Shown one piece after another: positions 9,438-19,273 of a DNA stretch of 64,000 nucleotides. The translations under genes were made by a program, and so were the position numbers. Under the pieces are notes generated by a model, which saw nothing but the letters and a program-made list of their open reading frames with translations, ran no database searches and had not been told where the DNA came from. The stretch's first letter is position 1, and each line of letters opens with the position of its first letter. Origin of the DNA: 20CM-2-55-15 sp963738025 (lineage in GTDB: Bacteria > Acidobacteriota > Terriglobia > 20CM-2-55-15); contig CAVTWA010000067.1 in the NCBI GenBank assembly GCA_963738025.1, forward strand, positions 434,001 to 498,000, read 5' to 3'.

Positions 9438-12400
9438 TGGCGGCCCCGACGCCATGATGCGATCGGAGCCGTAGATCTCCCAGGCCCAGATCGGCTGGTT
9501 GGATCGGATATGAATATATCCGCCCAACTGCGACGACACGCCGGACACAAATTCGCTGAGCAAACGCGCCAGCTGCTGATTGGCATCGAGCGTCACCGTC
9601 GCGGACTGCGGCGAACCGCCATTCGCGCCGTAAACCTCAATCGTGATCATTGCCGCGTTGTCGCCCGTGGCAAGCGCCAGGCCCGTAAACAACCCGTCCC
9701 CATTCGCAATCTGAGGAAACAAGAAATCCGTTGCCGCCGGCCGGGCGCCCATCGTGACCGGATCCGCGCCATTGTCGATATCCAGCACACCGACCAGCGA
9801 CGGCGGATCGGAGCCAAAGATCGATCCCACATCGACCCGCACCGCCCCTGCCATCGCGGCCGCCCGCCCTATCGGCATACGAAGCGTGCCATTCGCTTCG
9901 ATGCGCGTCGTGACACTCGTGCCGGCAAACGAAATCGATATGTTGTGCGGGACTGCCGCAACGTTGGCCAGCGTCAGCGTCGACGAATACACATCGCCGA
10001 CAACCGCATCCGGGAAGACCAGCGATGTTTGCGCTGCAGAGACCGGCTCCGCCGCATTGATCGACAACTTCCCTGGCGCAGACAGCCGCTCGACCGCAGC
10101 CAACGCTTCCGACGATTGCACTCGCGTCACGCCGGACAACGGTACAACAAGCCGGTTTGCCGCCGCTATCGTGAGCTGCTGGCTGGCGCCCGTATCGAGA
10201 TTCGTCAGCGACAACGTCGCGCTCCGCGGCGACGGATTCACCAGAATTGCCGAAGCGCCGGCATGAAACAGCACGAAGTCGCTGGACGCGTCGCGCGCCA
10301 CACTGCCATCCATCGCCGAAAGATCGATCGCGCCTGTTGCCGTGAAAATACCCAACCCTGGGCCGGACGCCTCGACCTGAATCCACCCATCAAATGACGC
10401 GACGCCAAACAACTCGGTCACCAGTTTCGCGTACTGCTGCCCCGCAGACAGTGAAATACTCGTCGGATTGTGGATTCCGGGGCCGACAATGTACGCGCCA
10501 TTTGAATCGAACGCACGAAGCACCACGTTCATCGTCGCCGGGCCGGCACTCGAGGCCGGAGCCAGCAGTGCGATCCCGCTGAATTCGCCGGCGCTTTGCG
10601 GAGCAGACGGGAGGATCCGGGTCTGCGGCTGAAATGCCGGGTCGTAACGAATCCCATCGGACACGCCGGGCTGGCTCGTCACACCGGCGCCGCTGATCGC
10701 TTTCACCGCGAAGTAATACGTCGTGTTCGTCTGAAGATTCAGGCCGCTAACGACGACCGAATTTTGTGCCGTCGTGGTGTAGGGCCGCACATCCGTTCCG
10801 CCCGGCGTCGTCCCGATCGCGTATTGGAACGAACCGATACCCGATGCCGGAATATCCTCAATCCACGACGCCGCAAGCTGCGCGCGGTTCGATGTCAAGG
10901 CGCCTTCATCCGTGACAACGGGCTTGGATGGTGGCGTCAGATCCACCGTGCCGGACGTGGTGATGTAATTTCCGTTCTGGTACCTATAGGTCAGAACGGA
11001 TTTGTTCTTGACCGTCGGCTGATTGAAGCTGGTGAGCACAGCGCTCGTCCGGTTCAGGTTCTGCATGCCCACCGTGGCGCTCGAGCCGTTCGATAAAGGT
11101 CCGCTCAGATCGCCGTACAGGAACTGAATGTCGTTGCTTCCTTCGTAGAGCACGGCTTCGAAGGTGACGCTGGCGTTCTGGTCGTTGCCGGAGTCGTCGA
11201 GAATGCTCAGGTTCGACCATTCGACAATCAACTGCCGGTTCGGAGCGGTTCCGGCGACACGCATGCTGACGTTGCTGGTTCCGGCCTTGAGGATCAAATC
11301 GTCCCAGTACGGTGCGATCAGCGACGCGGGGACCGTGCCGGTCCCGCCCGTCGTTTGCGGAACGGTCGCCGCAGGCAGGCTTGCGTTTTGATAGGCGCGA
11401 TCGGAAGCACCCTCCAGACTGATCCAGCCGTTGGCCGAAATGGACAAGCGTTCTCCGGCGGCATAGATATCGCTGAAGATACTGAACGTAAATGGCAGAG
11501 AAATGAAAGCGACGCCGTCATCGGTATCGCCGAACGCCAGCGGTGTGCCGCCTGCAGCGAAGGACGCATCTTTGAAGTTGTAGACGGCTGGGGCGGTATT
11601 GGTACTCGGAACCGCGTTCGTCACAGTGAAGGACGGCGACGACGCCGACTGCCCCACAACCCTCACCACGACAGGGCCACTCGCGTGCGCCATATGGAAC
11701 GACGGCTTGAATCACATTGTTCGTGACGGAAATGATCCGGGATGGCGCGCCACCAAACGAAACCTGTACGTTCTGCTTCAACGTTCCAAAGTGATCGCCG
11801 GCGATCGTGACGAGTGTCGCCGGCGGCCCCGACAACGGCGCGACGCTGGTGATCACCGGCGGCGCGGTGACAAAGCCGAAGGCTCCCTGCGCGACGCCCC
11901 AGGTTCCGTCGGCATTCATGACGACAACATTGGCGAAGCCGGGCGGGGCCGCGGGGGCCGTTGCCAGCAGACGTTCCCGAATCCAGCAACGTCACGGACA
12001 CGGCCGCAAGACCTCCAAAATAGACTTGCGCGCCGGCCCGAAAGTTGGCGCCGGTTACCGTCACGACCGTGCCGCCATCGACCGAACCGAATGCCGGTCT
12101 GACTGCAATGCTGTCCGGGTTGGAATTCGTGACGACGATCGCGCCGGACAAAATGGAGGTGTCGCCATTCCGGCTCACCGCAACATTCTTCGGCCCGAGT
12201 GCAGTCGTGCCTGAAATCGAAACATCCATCCTGGCGCTGGTCGATGCGACGGCCGAGATTCGTCCGCCAAAACAATTCGTGGTGACGTTTGCGCTGCAGT
12301 TGTCTGAAGGCGTCCCCAGGACAATGCCCGGAGCGGAAGGGCTGAACCCAACTCCGGAAGTGATATCTTCCCCTCCCAGCGTCAACGTTCCGTTGAGCAG

Positions 12401-13435
12401 ACCCCGCTGCAACCGCACCCCGAAGGCGGGACGCGTCAGATTCAGTCCCGTCGGACTTTGCGGCAGCGTCTGGATATCGATTTTCGCCGTTCCGTTTCCA
12501 GTGACGCTGACCCTGCTCGCCGCGGCAAGACTGGCAACATTGCCGGCGTAGGTTGTCCCGAAATTCGTCGCGCTCGTTCCGTAAAAGCCGCCCGAGCCGC
12601 CACCGAGGTTATCTCGAGTGACCGGTTGATCGAGGGGCTCCGCATAAACCGTATACGTGCCGGGCGGGACGAATCGGATGGTGTACGTCCCATCCGGTTG
12701 AGACAATGTCGAAACAACTGCAGTGCCGGTGCTGTCCACCGCAACGACATTGGCCCCCAGAACCGGAGCCGTACCGGACAGGATCGTTCCCTGGATCTGT
12801 CCCACGACCGGAACATTCTTTGGAAAAATCTCCATCACGCCGGCGATGTCGTCGTAGGAAAGCGTCCGCTGGTCGAGCTGCGACGTTATCGCAAAGGGCA
12901 CCATCACGGAAGAGATCAGGGGCGCATGATCGAGACCGAGAAAGTGCCCGATTTCGTGCGTCAGCACGCCCTGAATGTCGTACTTGCCGAGCTCCGCACT
13001 GGTCGAAAAATCGAATGTCGTGTTGAACGCGATGTCCGCTTCCTGCGTGCCGTAGCGAATCACGCCGTCCGCGCCAAGCACGCTGCCGTAGTACGAAAAC
13101 GTCGCCGCAATAACACTGGTGCCCAGCGGTACGGACGCGTCGGTGAAAGTGACGATGTTCATCCCGTCGTATCCGACAGTGCTGACAGGGGTCGTACCTT
13201 GATAGTTGAAACGGATGTCTGCAGTTGGCAGATTCTGCCAGGTTTGAAATGCGGCACGCACCGCGGCAAAATCGCTGCCATTCAGAAATTGCGGGGAACC
13301 TGTCTCGCTGATCCAATACGATACGGGCATCGAGGGCCACTTCGGCATCTGCCCAATCGAATTCGTGATCCGTACGTACGCAGCCGCGCTGGCGCAAAAG
13401 GCAAATATCAGGGATATAGTTCCGTATTTCTTCAA
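9432..13435 (-). CDS. Secreted matrixin-type zinc protease with IPT/TIG and Fn3-like domains, two frameshifts
   Basis: One gene of about 1,330 codons in three reading frames: 13435-~11968, ~11968-~11690 and ~11690-9432. After a signal peptide (MKKYGTISLIFAFCASAAAY) comes a metzincin domain with HEIGHFLGLDH at about residues 160-170, the full three-His signature with the catalytic Glu. Then follow a carboxypeptidase-regulatory-like domain, IPT/TIG repeats (SVDGGTVVTVTGANF; ITSVAPLSGPPATLVTIAGDHFG), a Fn3-like segment and a long C-terminal beta-rich region. Reading across each break restores IPT sequence, so each is a one-base indel. The start is a TTG 4 bases past the preceding gene's stop. 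As written it cannot make the full protein. Confidence 0.75.
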
Positions 13436-13439
13436 GGGC

Positions 13440-13940
13440 TTACTGGCTGAGGATACTTCGGATTCGATTCTTGAAATCGGGAAGCGGCATTTTTGTCGGG
13501 ACGCCAGGACGGCCATCCGGAAAAGAAAGATCGCCGACGCTGTTCACGACCTGTCCGCCGGTTACCGTGAACTTGCCCTGGCCCAAACCGACGACGGTCT
13601 GATATCCGGCACTCTGTTCGAGAAATACGACGGCGCTCTCGCCGGCCTGAAATGACGGCATGCCGGAGACGTGAAGTTCGACATCGCCGATCTTGCCGCC
13701 GATCGTCGTAATTTCCACACTGCGCGCAGCTTGACCTTTGATGTTTTCGTCCACCTGAAGGGTATAGCTGGTGAAAATGAGCTTGCGGTTCGAACTCCAG
13801 TAGGTCCGGGAATTTGTTACCCGGCCTACGACGATGTTATGTGCTTTTTTTGTAAGGTCTTCCAGACCAAGACGCTGGACTGTCGTGGCATAGGCGGAAG
13901 CGGCCATCAGGACCATGGCCAGTAAAACCCGGGGTGCCAT
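13440..13940 (-). CDS. Small secreted protein, unknown function
   Basis: A 166-residue protein with a clear signal peptide (MAPRVLLAMVLMAASAYA). The mature part is predicted beta-rich (IVVGRVTNSRTYW, LIFTSYTLQVDENIKG, VVFLEQSAGYQTVVG). I do not recognise the family. Its stop is 4 bases before the TTG start of the matrixin gene, so the two should be co-transcribed and possibly coupled in translation; it could be an inhibitor, chaperone or partner of that protease. Confidence 0.7.
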   Translation of the reverse strand: MAPRVLLAMVLMAASAYATTVQRLGLEDLTKKAHNIVVGRVTNSRTYWSSNRKLIFTSYTLQVDENIKGQAARSVEITTIGGKIGDVELHVSGMPSFQAGESAVVFLEQSAGYQTVVGLGQGKFTVTGGQVVNSVGDLSFPDGRPGVPTKMPLPDFKNRIRSILSQ

Positions 13941-13959
13941 TGGAGGGCCAGTCTACCAT

Positions 13960-14074
13960 AAGCCACGGATCGAAATGACTAATGACTATTGACCATTAAG
14001 AATTGACAAAGCATTCGGGAGAAATGGTCAATTCTCAATGGTCAATAGTCATTAGTCATTTCGATCCGTGGCTT
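13960..14074. repeat. Long inverted repeat between divergent genes
   Basis: Arms of roughly 48 bases begin AAGCCACGGATCGAAATGAC and end GTCATTTCGATCCGTGGCTT, with a short central loop near AAAGCATTCGGGAGAAA. The arms are almost perfectly complementary, with a few mismatches near the loop. It fills the divergent promoter space between the small secreted gene and the Trm112-like gene. The tip AAGCCACGGAT also ends the hairpin at 21506. Confidence 0.85.
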
Positions 14075-14112
14075 GTTCCCTTTCCAATGTCCATGGTTTA
14101 TGATTCCCCCGT

Positions 14113-14283
14113 ATGGCCGTTAATCCCGATCTCCTGAAGATTCTCGTATGCCCCCTCTGCAAAGCGCCGGTCAATCTGACTGAAAATGGCCAGGGATTGA
14201 AGTGCAGCCAGTGCCGCCGCGTTTATCCGATTCGCGACGACATCCCAGTGATGCTGCCTAGCGAAGCGAAAGTTGAAGACTAA
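14113..14283 (+). CDS. Trm112-like small zinc-ribbon protein
   Basis: A 56-residue protein starting MAVNPDLLKILVCPLCKAPV. It carries CPLC and CSQC pairs for one zinc ribbon, followed by YPIRDDIPVMLP, the standard end of the UPF0434/Trm112 family. Eukaryotic Trm112 activates methyltransferases; bacterial members are often found among lipid A and envelope genes, and their role is poorly known. Its last codons overlap the TTG start of the heptosyltransferase by about 11 bases, which places it in the envelope-sugar operon. Confidence 0.85.
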   Translation: MAVNPDLLKILVCPLCKAPVNLTENGQGLKCSQCRRVYPIRDDIPVMLPSEAKVED

Positions 14284-15292
14284 AGACCTGTTTCATCGGC
14301 TTCCCGCAAAGACCCGGATACTACTGGTGCGCCTGCGCTCGATGGGCGATTGTCTGCTGCTCACCTCGCCGGTCCGCGCGCTGAAAGAAGAGTTTCCCTC
14401 TTTCAAAGTGGCGGTCCTGGCCGAGAAACGCTTCGCCAGCTGTTTCTCACGCAATCCGGATTTCTCGGAGGTATTGACCGCCGGAGGAAAGATCGGAACG
14501 GCAGCGCGGCTCCTGACGCGGCGGTTCGACCTGATCGTCAATCTTCACGGCGGTCCCACCAGCCTGGCATATACCTGCCTGGCGTGGGGAAGACGGATCG
14601 GCCGGGAACACTATCGCGGAGCCTTCACGTATCACGGCCGGGTTCCGCCACCCGATCCTTCGCTGCACACCGCCGCATCGACGATGGCGGTCTTCCAATG
14701 GCTCGGCGTCCGCCAGGAAACGGCTCCGGCCCTGCGATTCGAAGCGCACCCTTCGGAAGCGGCCCGCATCGACGAGACATTGAAACGCCGGCCTTATGCC
14801 GTGGTGCATCCCGGATCTGTCATGGCCACGAAGCGCTGGGAAGCCGGACGCTTTGCCGCCGTCGCCAGACAACTGGCATCGCGGAATTTGACCATCGTCG
14901 TCACGGCAGGCCCCGGAGAGGAATCCTACGCCCTCGAAGTCGCGCAGCAAATTGAAGGCACCGTCATCCTGCTGGGCCTTTCGATTCCCGAACTCGGCGA
15001 ATTGATTCGCGGCGCCCGCATTTACCTTGGAAACGATTCGGGACCGATGCACCTGGCAGCGGCAGTCGGTACGCCGGCTGTCGCGGTATGGGGTTCCTCG
15101 GATTCGCGACGGTGGCGGCCATGGGGCGTGGAACACCGCGTCGTCCAGAATCCGTTTGAGTGCAATCCGTGTCCGGGCTATCGTTGCCTCGTCGCCAATT
15201 CGCCGCTGTGCATCGAGTCGGTAACGGTGGACCAGGTCCATGCGGCAGTAGAGGAAGTATTATCCTCGCCCGCAGAGCAGCGTATTGTATAA
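14273..15292 (+). CDS. Glycosyltransferase family 9 (ADP-heptose:LPS heptosyltransferase type)
   Basis: A 339-residue cytoplasmic GT-B enzyme. It shows the N-terminal ILLVRLRSMGDCLLLTSPVRALKEEFP, the acceptor-side LVNLHGGP, the donor-domain VVHPGSVMATKRWEAGRF and the signature YLGNDSGPMHLAAAVGTPAVAVWGSSD, all typical of WaaC/WaaF/RfaF proteins. It should move a heptose from ADP-heptose to the lipopolysaccharide inner core. The start is TTG at 14273, inside the end of the Trm112-like gene; the only upstream-compatible choice, since the first ATG would cut off the conserved N-terminus. Which heptose position it uses cannot be told. Confidence 0.88.
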   Translation: MKTKDLFHRLPAKTRILLVRLRSMGDCLLLTSPVRALKEEFPSFKVAVLAEKRFASCFSRNPDFSEVLTAGGKIGTAARLLTRRFDLIVNLHGGPTSLAYTCLAWGRRIGREHYRGAFTYHGRVPPPDPSLHTAASTMAVFQWLGVRQETAPALRFEAHPSEAARIDETLKRRPYAVVHPGSVMATKRWEAGRFAAVARQLASRNLTIVVTAGPGEESYALEVAQQIEGTVILLGLSIPELGELIRGARIYLGNDSGPMHLAAAVGTPAVAVWGSSDSRRWRPWGVEHRVVQNPFECNPCPGYRCLVANSPLCIESVTVDQVHAAVEEVLSSPAEQRIV

Positions 15293-15323
15293 ACCTGATT
15301 TGGGAGTAACCGTCTGAACGACT

Positions 15324-15510
15324 CCCCGCCTAAGTTAGGCGGGGTGCCTTCGCGCAGCGAAGGCGGGGCGGTATGTTCAAAGTTCGCGCGCAGCGCGCTC
15401 CTTATAGATTTCCGCGAAGCGCTCGTTATCAATCGGTGCGCTACGCGCGACTTTGAACAGACCGCCTCCGCCTCGCTTCGCGAGGGCATTCCCGCCTGAC
15501 TCAGGCGGGA
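15324..15510. repeat. Nested palindromic element, copy C
   Basis: End palindromes CCGCCTAAGTTAGGCGG and CCGCCTGACTCAGGCGG; inner arms TGTTCAAAGTTCGCGCG and GCGCGACTTTGAACA. It sits between the GT9 and heptose kinase genes, which are in the same orientation, so any shared transcript would carry its folded RNA. Confidence 0.85.
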
Positions 15511-15530
15511 ATGGCTCTGAACCACTTAGC

Positions 15531-16523
15531 ATGGATCGTAAACGCGTTGAAAGCATTCTGAGTATCTTTCCGGACAAGACCATTCTCGTCGTCGGCGACA
15601 TCATGCTGGACGAATTCATCTGGGGAAAAGTGCGCAGAATCTCTCCGGAAGCTCCAGTTCCCGTCGTCGAAGTCACCGATGAAACCTACAGGCTGGGCGG
15701 CGCCGGCAATGTCGCCGCGAATATCCGCGGGCTGGACGGAAGAGCCATTCCGATCGCCGTCGTCGGACGCGACGCTGCTTCGAATCGCATTGCCGATTTA
15801 CTGGAAGAGGCTGGAATCGAGACCCACGGGCTGGTGCGCACGGACCGGACCACAACCGTAAAAACGCGAATCCTGGCGCACAGCCAGCAGGTCGTCCGCG
15901 CGGATCGGGAAAGCAAGAAGCCGCTCTCGCGGGAAATCAATGCGGAACTCGACGCCCTGTTCACGCAATTCATCCCGGACGCAGCGGCCGTCATCGTGTC
16001 GGACTACGATAAAAGCGTCATCAATCGGGATCTCATGACGAGCATCCTTCCGAAAGCCCGCGCGGCCGGGATTCCGGTATTCCTCGATCCGAAAGTACAT
16101 CACGCGGACTACTACCAGCCGATTACCGTCATCACGCCAAATCATCGCGAGGCGGAGCTGTTGACCGGACTCTCGATCGACGGCGAACAAGCGCTCGACG
16201 AAGCGGGACGCCGGCTGCTGCAGAAGTTCGAATGCGATTACGCTCTCATCACTCGCGGAGAAGAGGGCATGTCGTTATTTCATAAAACCGGCTCGCACCA
16301 TCTGCCGACGTTCGCCCGTGAAGTATTCGACGTGACGGGCGCCGGCGACACCGTCATCGCCACTCTGGCTTTAGCGCGCGCCGGCGGCGCCACGATGGAA
16401 GAGTCGGCGGTGCTGGCGAATCATGCCGCCGGAATCGTGGTGGGCAAAGTCGGTACAGCGACCGTCAGCCGCCCCGAACTGGTCTCCGACTTCGAAGCCC
16501 GCAATGCGCATTCTGCAGGTTAA
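15531..16523 (+). CDS. hldA: D-glycero-beta-D-manno-heptose-7-phosphate kinase (RfaE1/HldA-like)
   Basis: A 330-residue PfkB/ribokinase-fold sugar kinase. It opens MDRKRVESILSIFPDKTILVVGDIMLDEFIWGKVRRISPEAPVPVV, typical of RfaE domain I. The sugar-site loop is RLGGAGNVAANI, and the catalytic signature is DVTGAGDTVIATLAL with the base Asp. It phosphorylates heptose-7-P at C1 on the ADP-heptose path. The nucleotidyltransferase half of HldE is absent, so a separate HldC-type gene should exist elsewhere. The frame is open upstream to 15453, but that part is inside element C; the ATG at 15531 fits the family. Confidence 0.88.
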   Translation: MDRKRVESILSIFPDKTILVVGDIMLDEFIWGKVRRISPEAPVPVVEVTDETYRLGGAGNVAANIRGLDGRAIPIAVVGRDAASNRIADLLEEAGIETHGLVRTDRTTTVKTRILAHSQQVVRADRESKKPLSREINAELDALFTQFIPDAAAVIVSDYDKSVINRDLMTSILPKARAAGIPVFLDPKVHHADYYQPITVITPNHREAELLTGLSIDGEQALDEAGRRLLQKFECDYALITRGEEGMSLFHKTGSHHLPTFAREVFDVTGAGDTVIATLALARAGGATMEESAVLANHAAGIVVGKVGTATVSRPELVSDFEARNAHSAG

Positions 16524-17421
16524 CTCGGCAAAAACCCTCGGCGGCGGTGAAACTCACGTCCTGGAACTGACCTCGGCACTGCGCAGGCATGGTCATGGGG
16601 TGGTTCTCGCCGGACGGCGCGATGGCCCGCTCAATCCCGACATTCCGATGGGCGTTTTGCGCCTGCGCTCCGCTCTGAAACACGGACGCTTCGATGTGGT
16701 TCATGCTCATGTAGCGCACGATTACCCGGTTGTCGCGGCGGCAGCCCTGGGCATTCGAGGACTGACGGTAATCTTCACCCGTCATCTGCTGTATCCGGTC
16801 CGGCGAAATCCTTTATACAAACGCGTGGATGGCTGGATCGCTCCCACAAAGCAAATTCTGGCAACGCTCGCACCTTTGAAACCCAGGCGCGCGGCGGTGA
16901 TTCCGAACTGGGTGGATACGGAGAAGTTTGCCTTCTCACCTCATCCGCCGCACAAGCCCGTGCGGATCGGCCTCATCGGTCAGATCTCGCCGCACAAGGG
17001 CCATGACGACGCGGTCGAAGCCATGCGGGAACTTGGCAATCGATTCCGGCTGATCATTGCTGGCGAGGGGGAGCGCTCGTACGTCTCCGCGCTGAAACGG
17101 AAATCGGCGGCTTTGCCGATCGAATTCATTGGGTTTGTTGCCCTGCCGGCTTATTTCCACGAGATCGACATGCTGATTGTGCCGTCCTGGCAGGAGCCGT
17201 TCGGGATCATCACGCTGGAGGCGATGGCCTGCGGCATTCCGGTGATTGCCACCGGCCCGGCGGATGTGGTTCGCGGGACGCTCGTCCCTCCGCGCGATCC
17301 GCACGCGTTAGCGGACGCGATTCGGAGTTGTCAGCTGGATCCGGCAGCGCGAGATCACGTCGTCCGGCGCTTCGGTGCCCGCGTGGTTATCCCGCAGATC
17401 GAACGGTTCTATGAATTGTAG
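16504..17421 (+). CDS. Glycosyltransferase family 4 protein
   Basis: A 305-residue GT-B glycosyltransferase. Features are the N-terminal glycine-rich LQVNSAKTLGGGETHVLEL, the linker AVIPNWVDTEKF, the donor-domain IGLIGQISPHKGHDDAVEAM and the E-x7-E signature EPFGIITLEAMACGIPVIAT. It likely adds a sugar during lipopolysaccharide or capsule assembly. The start ATG at 16504 lies 20 bases inside the heptose kinase gene, so translation is coupled. The longer open frame from 16423 lacks family similarity before MRILQV. Its stop overlaps a REP-like palindrome. Confidence 0.88.
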   Translation: MRILQVNSAKTLGGGETHVLELTSALRRHGHGVVLAGRRDGPLNPDIPMGVLRLRSALKHGRFDVVHAHVAHDYPVVAAAALGIRGLTVIFTRHLLYPVRRNPLYKRVDGWIAPTKQILATLAPLKPRRAAVIPNWVDTEKFAFSPHPPHKPVRIGLIGQISPHKGHDDAVEAMRELGNRFRLIIAGEGERSYVSALKRKSAALPIEFIGFVALPAYFHEIDMLIVPSWQEPFGIITLEAMACGIPVIATGPADVVRGTLVPPRDPHALADAIRSCQLDPAARDHVVRRFGARVVIPQIERFYEL

Positions 17422-17440
17422 GCGCGGTCTATGACCGCGC
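17416..17440. repeat. REP-like palindrome
   Basis: TTGTAGGCGCGGTCTATGAC plus CGCGC, overlapping the stop codon of the GT4 gene. Confidence 0.65.
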
Positions 17441-17534
17441 CTGTCCAAGACAGGATGAACAGGGAGCGGCAGGCAGGTTTGAATGAAGTGGATGCGACGT
17501 AAACCTGGTTTGGGTGTAAAACGGGTGGACCAGT

Positions 17535-17946
17535 CCCCGCCTAAGTTAGGGCGTCAATGTATTTGGCGCAGTGAGCGGGTTCGCTGTCCGATATCCGTTG
17601 ACTGTTGTACGACGATAAATAGGTAATCCGGCCATCTATTGGCGCAACAAGTGCATTTATCGTCGTACAACAGTCAACGGATATCGGACACCCGATCCAC
17701 GCAGTTACTGCGGCAAGTATGTTATTGCCCTAAGTTAGGCGGAGTGCCTTCGCGCAGCGAAGGCGGGGCGGTCTGTTCAAGACCCGCGCGCAGCGCGCTC
17801 CTCATGGATTTCCGCGAAGTGCTCCTTATTAATCGGTACTGTTCGTCTTTGAACAGTGTTTTGAGGTTTCGCCCTATCGGGCTCACACTCCGCGCCGCCC
17901 CAGCCCTCGCTTCGCGAGAGGGCATCCCCGCCTGACTCAGGCGGGG
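17535..17946. repeat. Nested palindromic element, copy D, interrupted by another element
   Basis: The outer left palindrome is broken at 17550: CCTAAGTTAGG occurs at 17540-17550 and again at 17729-17739, flanking about 178 bases of foreign sequence. Past the second copy the element resumes (CCTTCGCGCAGCGAAGG, GGCGGTCTGTTCAAG, then TCTTTGAACAG and the right palindrome CCGCCTGACTCAGGCGG). The 11-base duplication looks like a target-site duplication, though the target is itself palindromic. Confidence 0.8.
17585..17690. mobile_element. 36-bp inverted-repeat element (copy 1) nested in copy D
   Basis: Perfect 36-base inverted arms start TGTCCGATATCCGTTGACTG and end CAGTCAACGGATATCGGACA, around a loop of about 34 bases. 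The 37 bases after it (to 17727, CGATCCACGCAGTTACTGCG and on) recur with the arms at 48.8 kb. TG...CA ends suggest the terminal repeats of an insertion sequence (IS3/IS481-like), here with no transposase between them. The first 9 bases of the window (TATCGGACA) match the end of the same arm. Confidence 0.7.
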
Positions 17947-17990
17947 AGTTGGCGTCCCACACATTGCTGCGGGCTATTCTGGACAGCTCT

Positions 17991-18010
17991 GGTCTTTGAC
18001 CGCGCCTACA
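17991..18010. repeat. Partial REP-like unit
   Basis: GGTCTTTGACCGCGCCTACA beside the stop of the next gene, preceded by TGGACAGCTCTGGTC, which recurs at 43037 (TGGACAGCTCTGGTCATAGA). No other feature is seen between copy D and 18014. Confidence 0.5.
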
Positions 18011-18014
18011 ATAC

Positions 18015-18704
18015 TCAATGGACCTGGCGAGCGATCTCGACGGCCCGTTCGGACCAGCGGATGGCTTCATTCGCCTGCGGCCACAGGATATCCAACGGGG
18101 AAGACCGCGTGATCAATTCCTCCAGAGCCCCGATCGCGACCTGGGCATTGCGGAATTCTTTGGGGGCCACGCGCTCGGCCTCGACGCTTTGCGCGATCTG
18201 AAACGCCATCCGCGCCTGGATGACGGAACCATGGACAGTGGCGCCGGTGGTCGGCTTGAGCTTTGAATAATCGTAAGCGCCGATCGGAATGACCGCCGTC
18301 TTCCGCCGGAGATCCTGACTCGTCTGCGTTCGGTATGCCGCAGCAGCGCTGGGACGGTCCACCATATAGTGAGGCTCAGCAGTAATCAGGACGCCAAACT
18401 CGCCCAGGCGCGTGGTCGCGTTGAACTGGCCTTTCACGCCGTTCATGTCCAGCTCTCCGAGGTTGTCCAGAATCCCCTCCGGCGAAACCGCCCAGACGAC
18501 GTAAGTGTTGTAGGCGGGTCCCATCATGGATGGCGGCGCGACTCGATCAATATCGATTCTCATTCGAGTCACCGTGCCTTCCCGCTTCATCTCGAGCCGG
18601 CCCGCAGGAGTGAGCGTCACCTTGATGTCACTCGTCAGCGGGACATTAATCATATCCAGATTGAGATTGCTTACCGCAAGAAGGAGAAAAAGCGACAGTA
18701 TCAT
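18015..18704 (-). CDS. Secreted protein of unknown function with DUF4398-like tail
   Basis: A 229-residue protein with a short hydrophobic N-terminus (MILSLFLLLAVSNL). Residues about 15-105 are beta-rich (IKVTLTPAGRLEMKREG, YNTYVVWAVSPEGILDNLGEL). The C-terminal third (QARMAFQIAQSVEAERVAPKEFRNAQVAIGALEELI) is an alpha-helical segment that recalls DUF4398. Likely periplasmic. It heads the same way as two genes upstream on the minus strand but with an 80-base gap. Function unknown. Confidence 0.65.
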   Translation of the reverse strand: MILSLFLLLAVSNLNLDMINVPLTSDIKVTLTPAGRLEMKREGTVTRMRIDIDRVAPPSMMGPAYNTYVVWAVSPEGILDNLGELDMNGVKGQFNATTRLGEFGVLITAEPHYMVDRPSAAAAYRTQTSQDLRRKTAVIPIGAYDYSKLKPTTGATVHGSVIQARMAFQIAQSVEAERVAPKEFRNAQVAIGALEELITRSSPLDILWPQANEAIRWSERAVEIARQVH

Positions 18705-18786
18705 TTATTGTTTATTGTTGGCTGCGCCCTACCGGGCTTGCATTCGCTCCGCTCATGTATCCTGGCTGCGATCGGGCTTATGCTCA

Positions 18787-19239
18787 TTATGGAGAAGGAT
18801 ACTTGCTGACGGGCGAAAACGAAATCTTCAAAGTGTCTTTGTCCACCAGAAGAGCCAGCGGGTTCTTGAGGGAGTCGATGGAAACATAGACCACCACCGA
18901 ACCGCCTTTCCCGTTGGAATCGAAGACCTTCGCCTCGTGCATTCCTTTGGTGTAGTAACCGTCCTTGCCGAAATCCTGCAGGAAATCCTTGATCGAGTAG
19001 CGCCCTGCCGCATCCCAGAGCTGGTATGCCTGGTCGTAATTACCGCCTTCGACCTGCGCGATGAACTGGCGCGCGGCGCGTTCTTCCCTGAAATTCGCGA
19101 ACTTATAAATGAGACCGCTGAGGAAAATGAGGACGAGCGCAATGGTAAAGGGAACCTTGAGCCGTTCCTTGAGCGCGCGCGACCTCTTCGGGATCGGATG
19201 ATCGCCGTATATAAGGCTGCCGATAATCTTTTCAGCCAT
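18787..19239 (-). CDS. Single-span membrane protein, unknown function
   Basis: A 150-residue protein starting MAEKIIGSLIYGDHPIPKRSRALKER. One transmembrane segment (VPFTIALVLIFLSGLIYKF) is at about residues 28-46, followed by a periplasmic domain with FIAQVEGGNYDQAYQLWDAAGRYSIKDFLQDFG, which resembles DUF4864- or NTF2-like small folds. The longer frame to 19317 overlaps the SUMF1-like gene and lacks a good start; ATG at 19239 is preferred. It is 34 bases downstream of that gene and may share its transcript. Confidence 0.65.
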   Translation of the reverse strand: MAEKIIGSLIYGDHPIPKRSRALKERLKVPFTIALVLIFLSGLIYKFANFREERAARQFIAQVEGGNYDQAYQLWDAAGRYSIKDFLQDFGKDGYYTKGMHEAKVFDSNGKGGSVVVYVSIDSLKNPLALLVDKDTLKISFSPVSKYPSP

Positions 19240-19273
19240 ACCGCTATTTTGTGCTTTCTGGGCTCGTTGTGGG

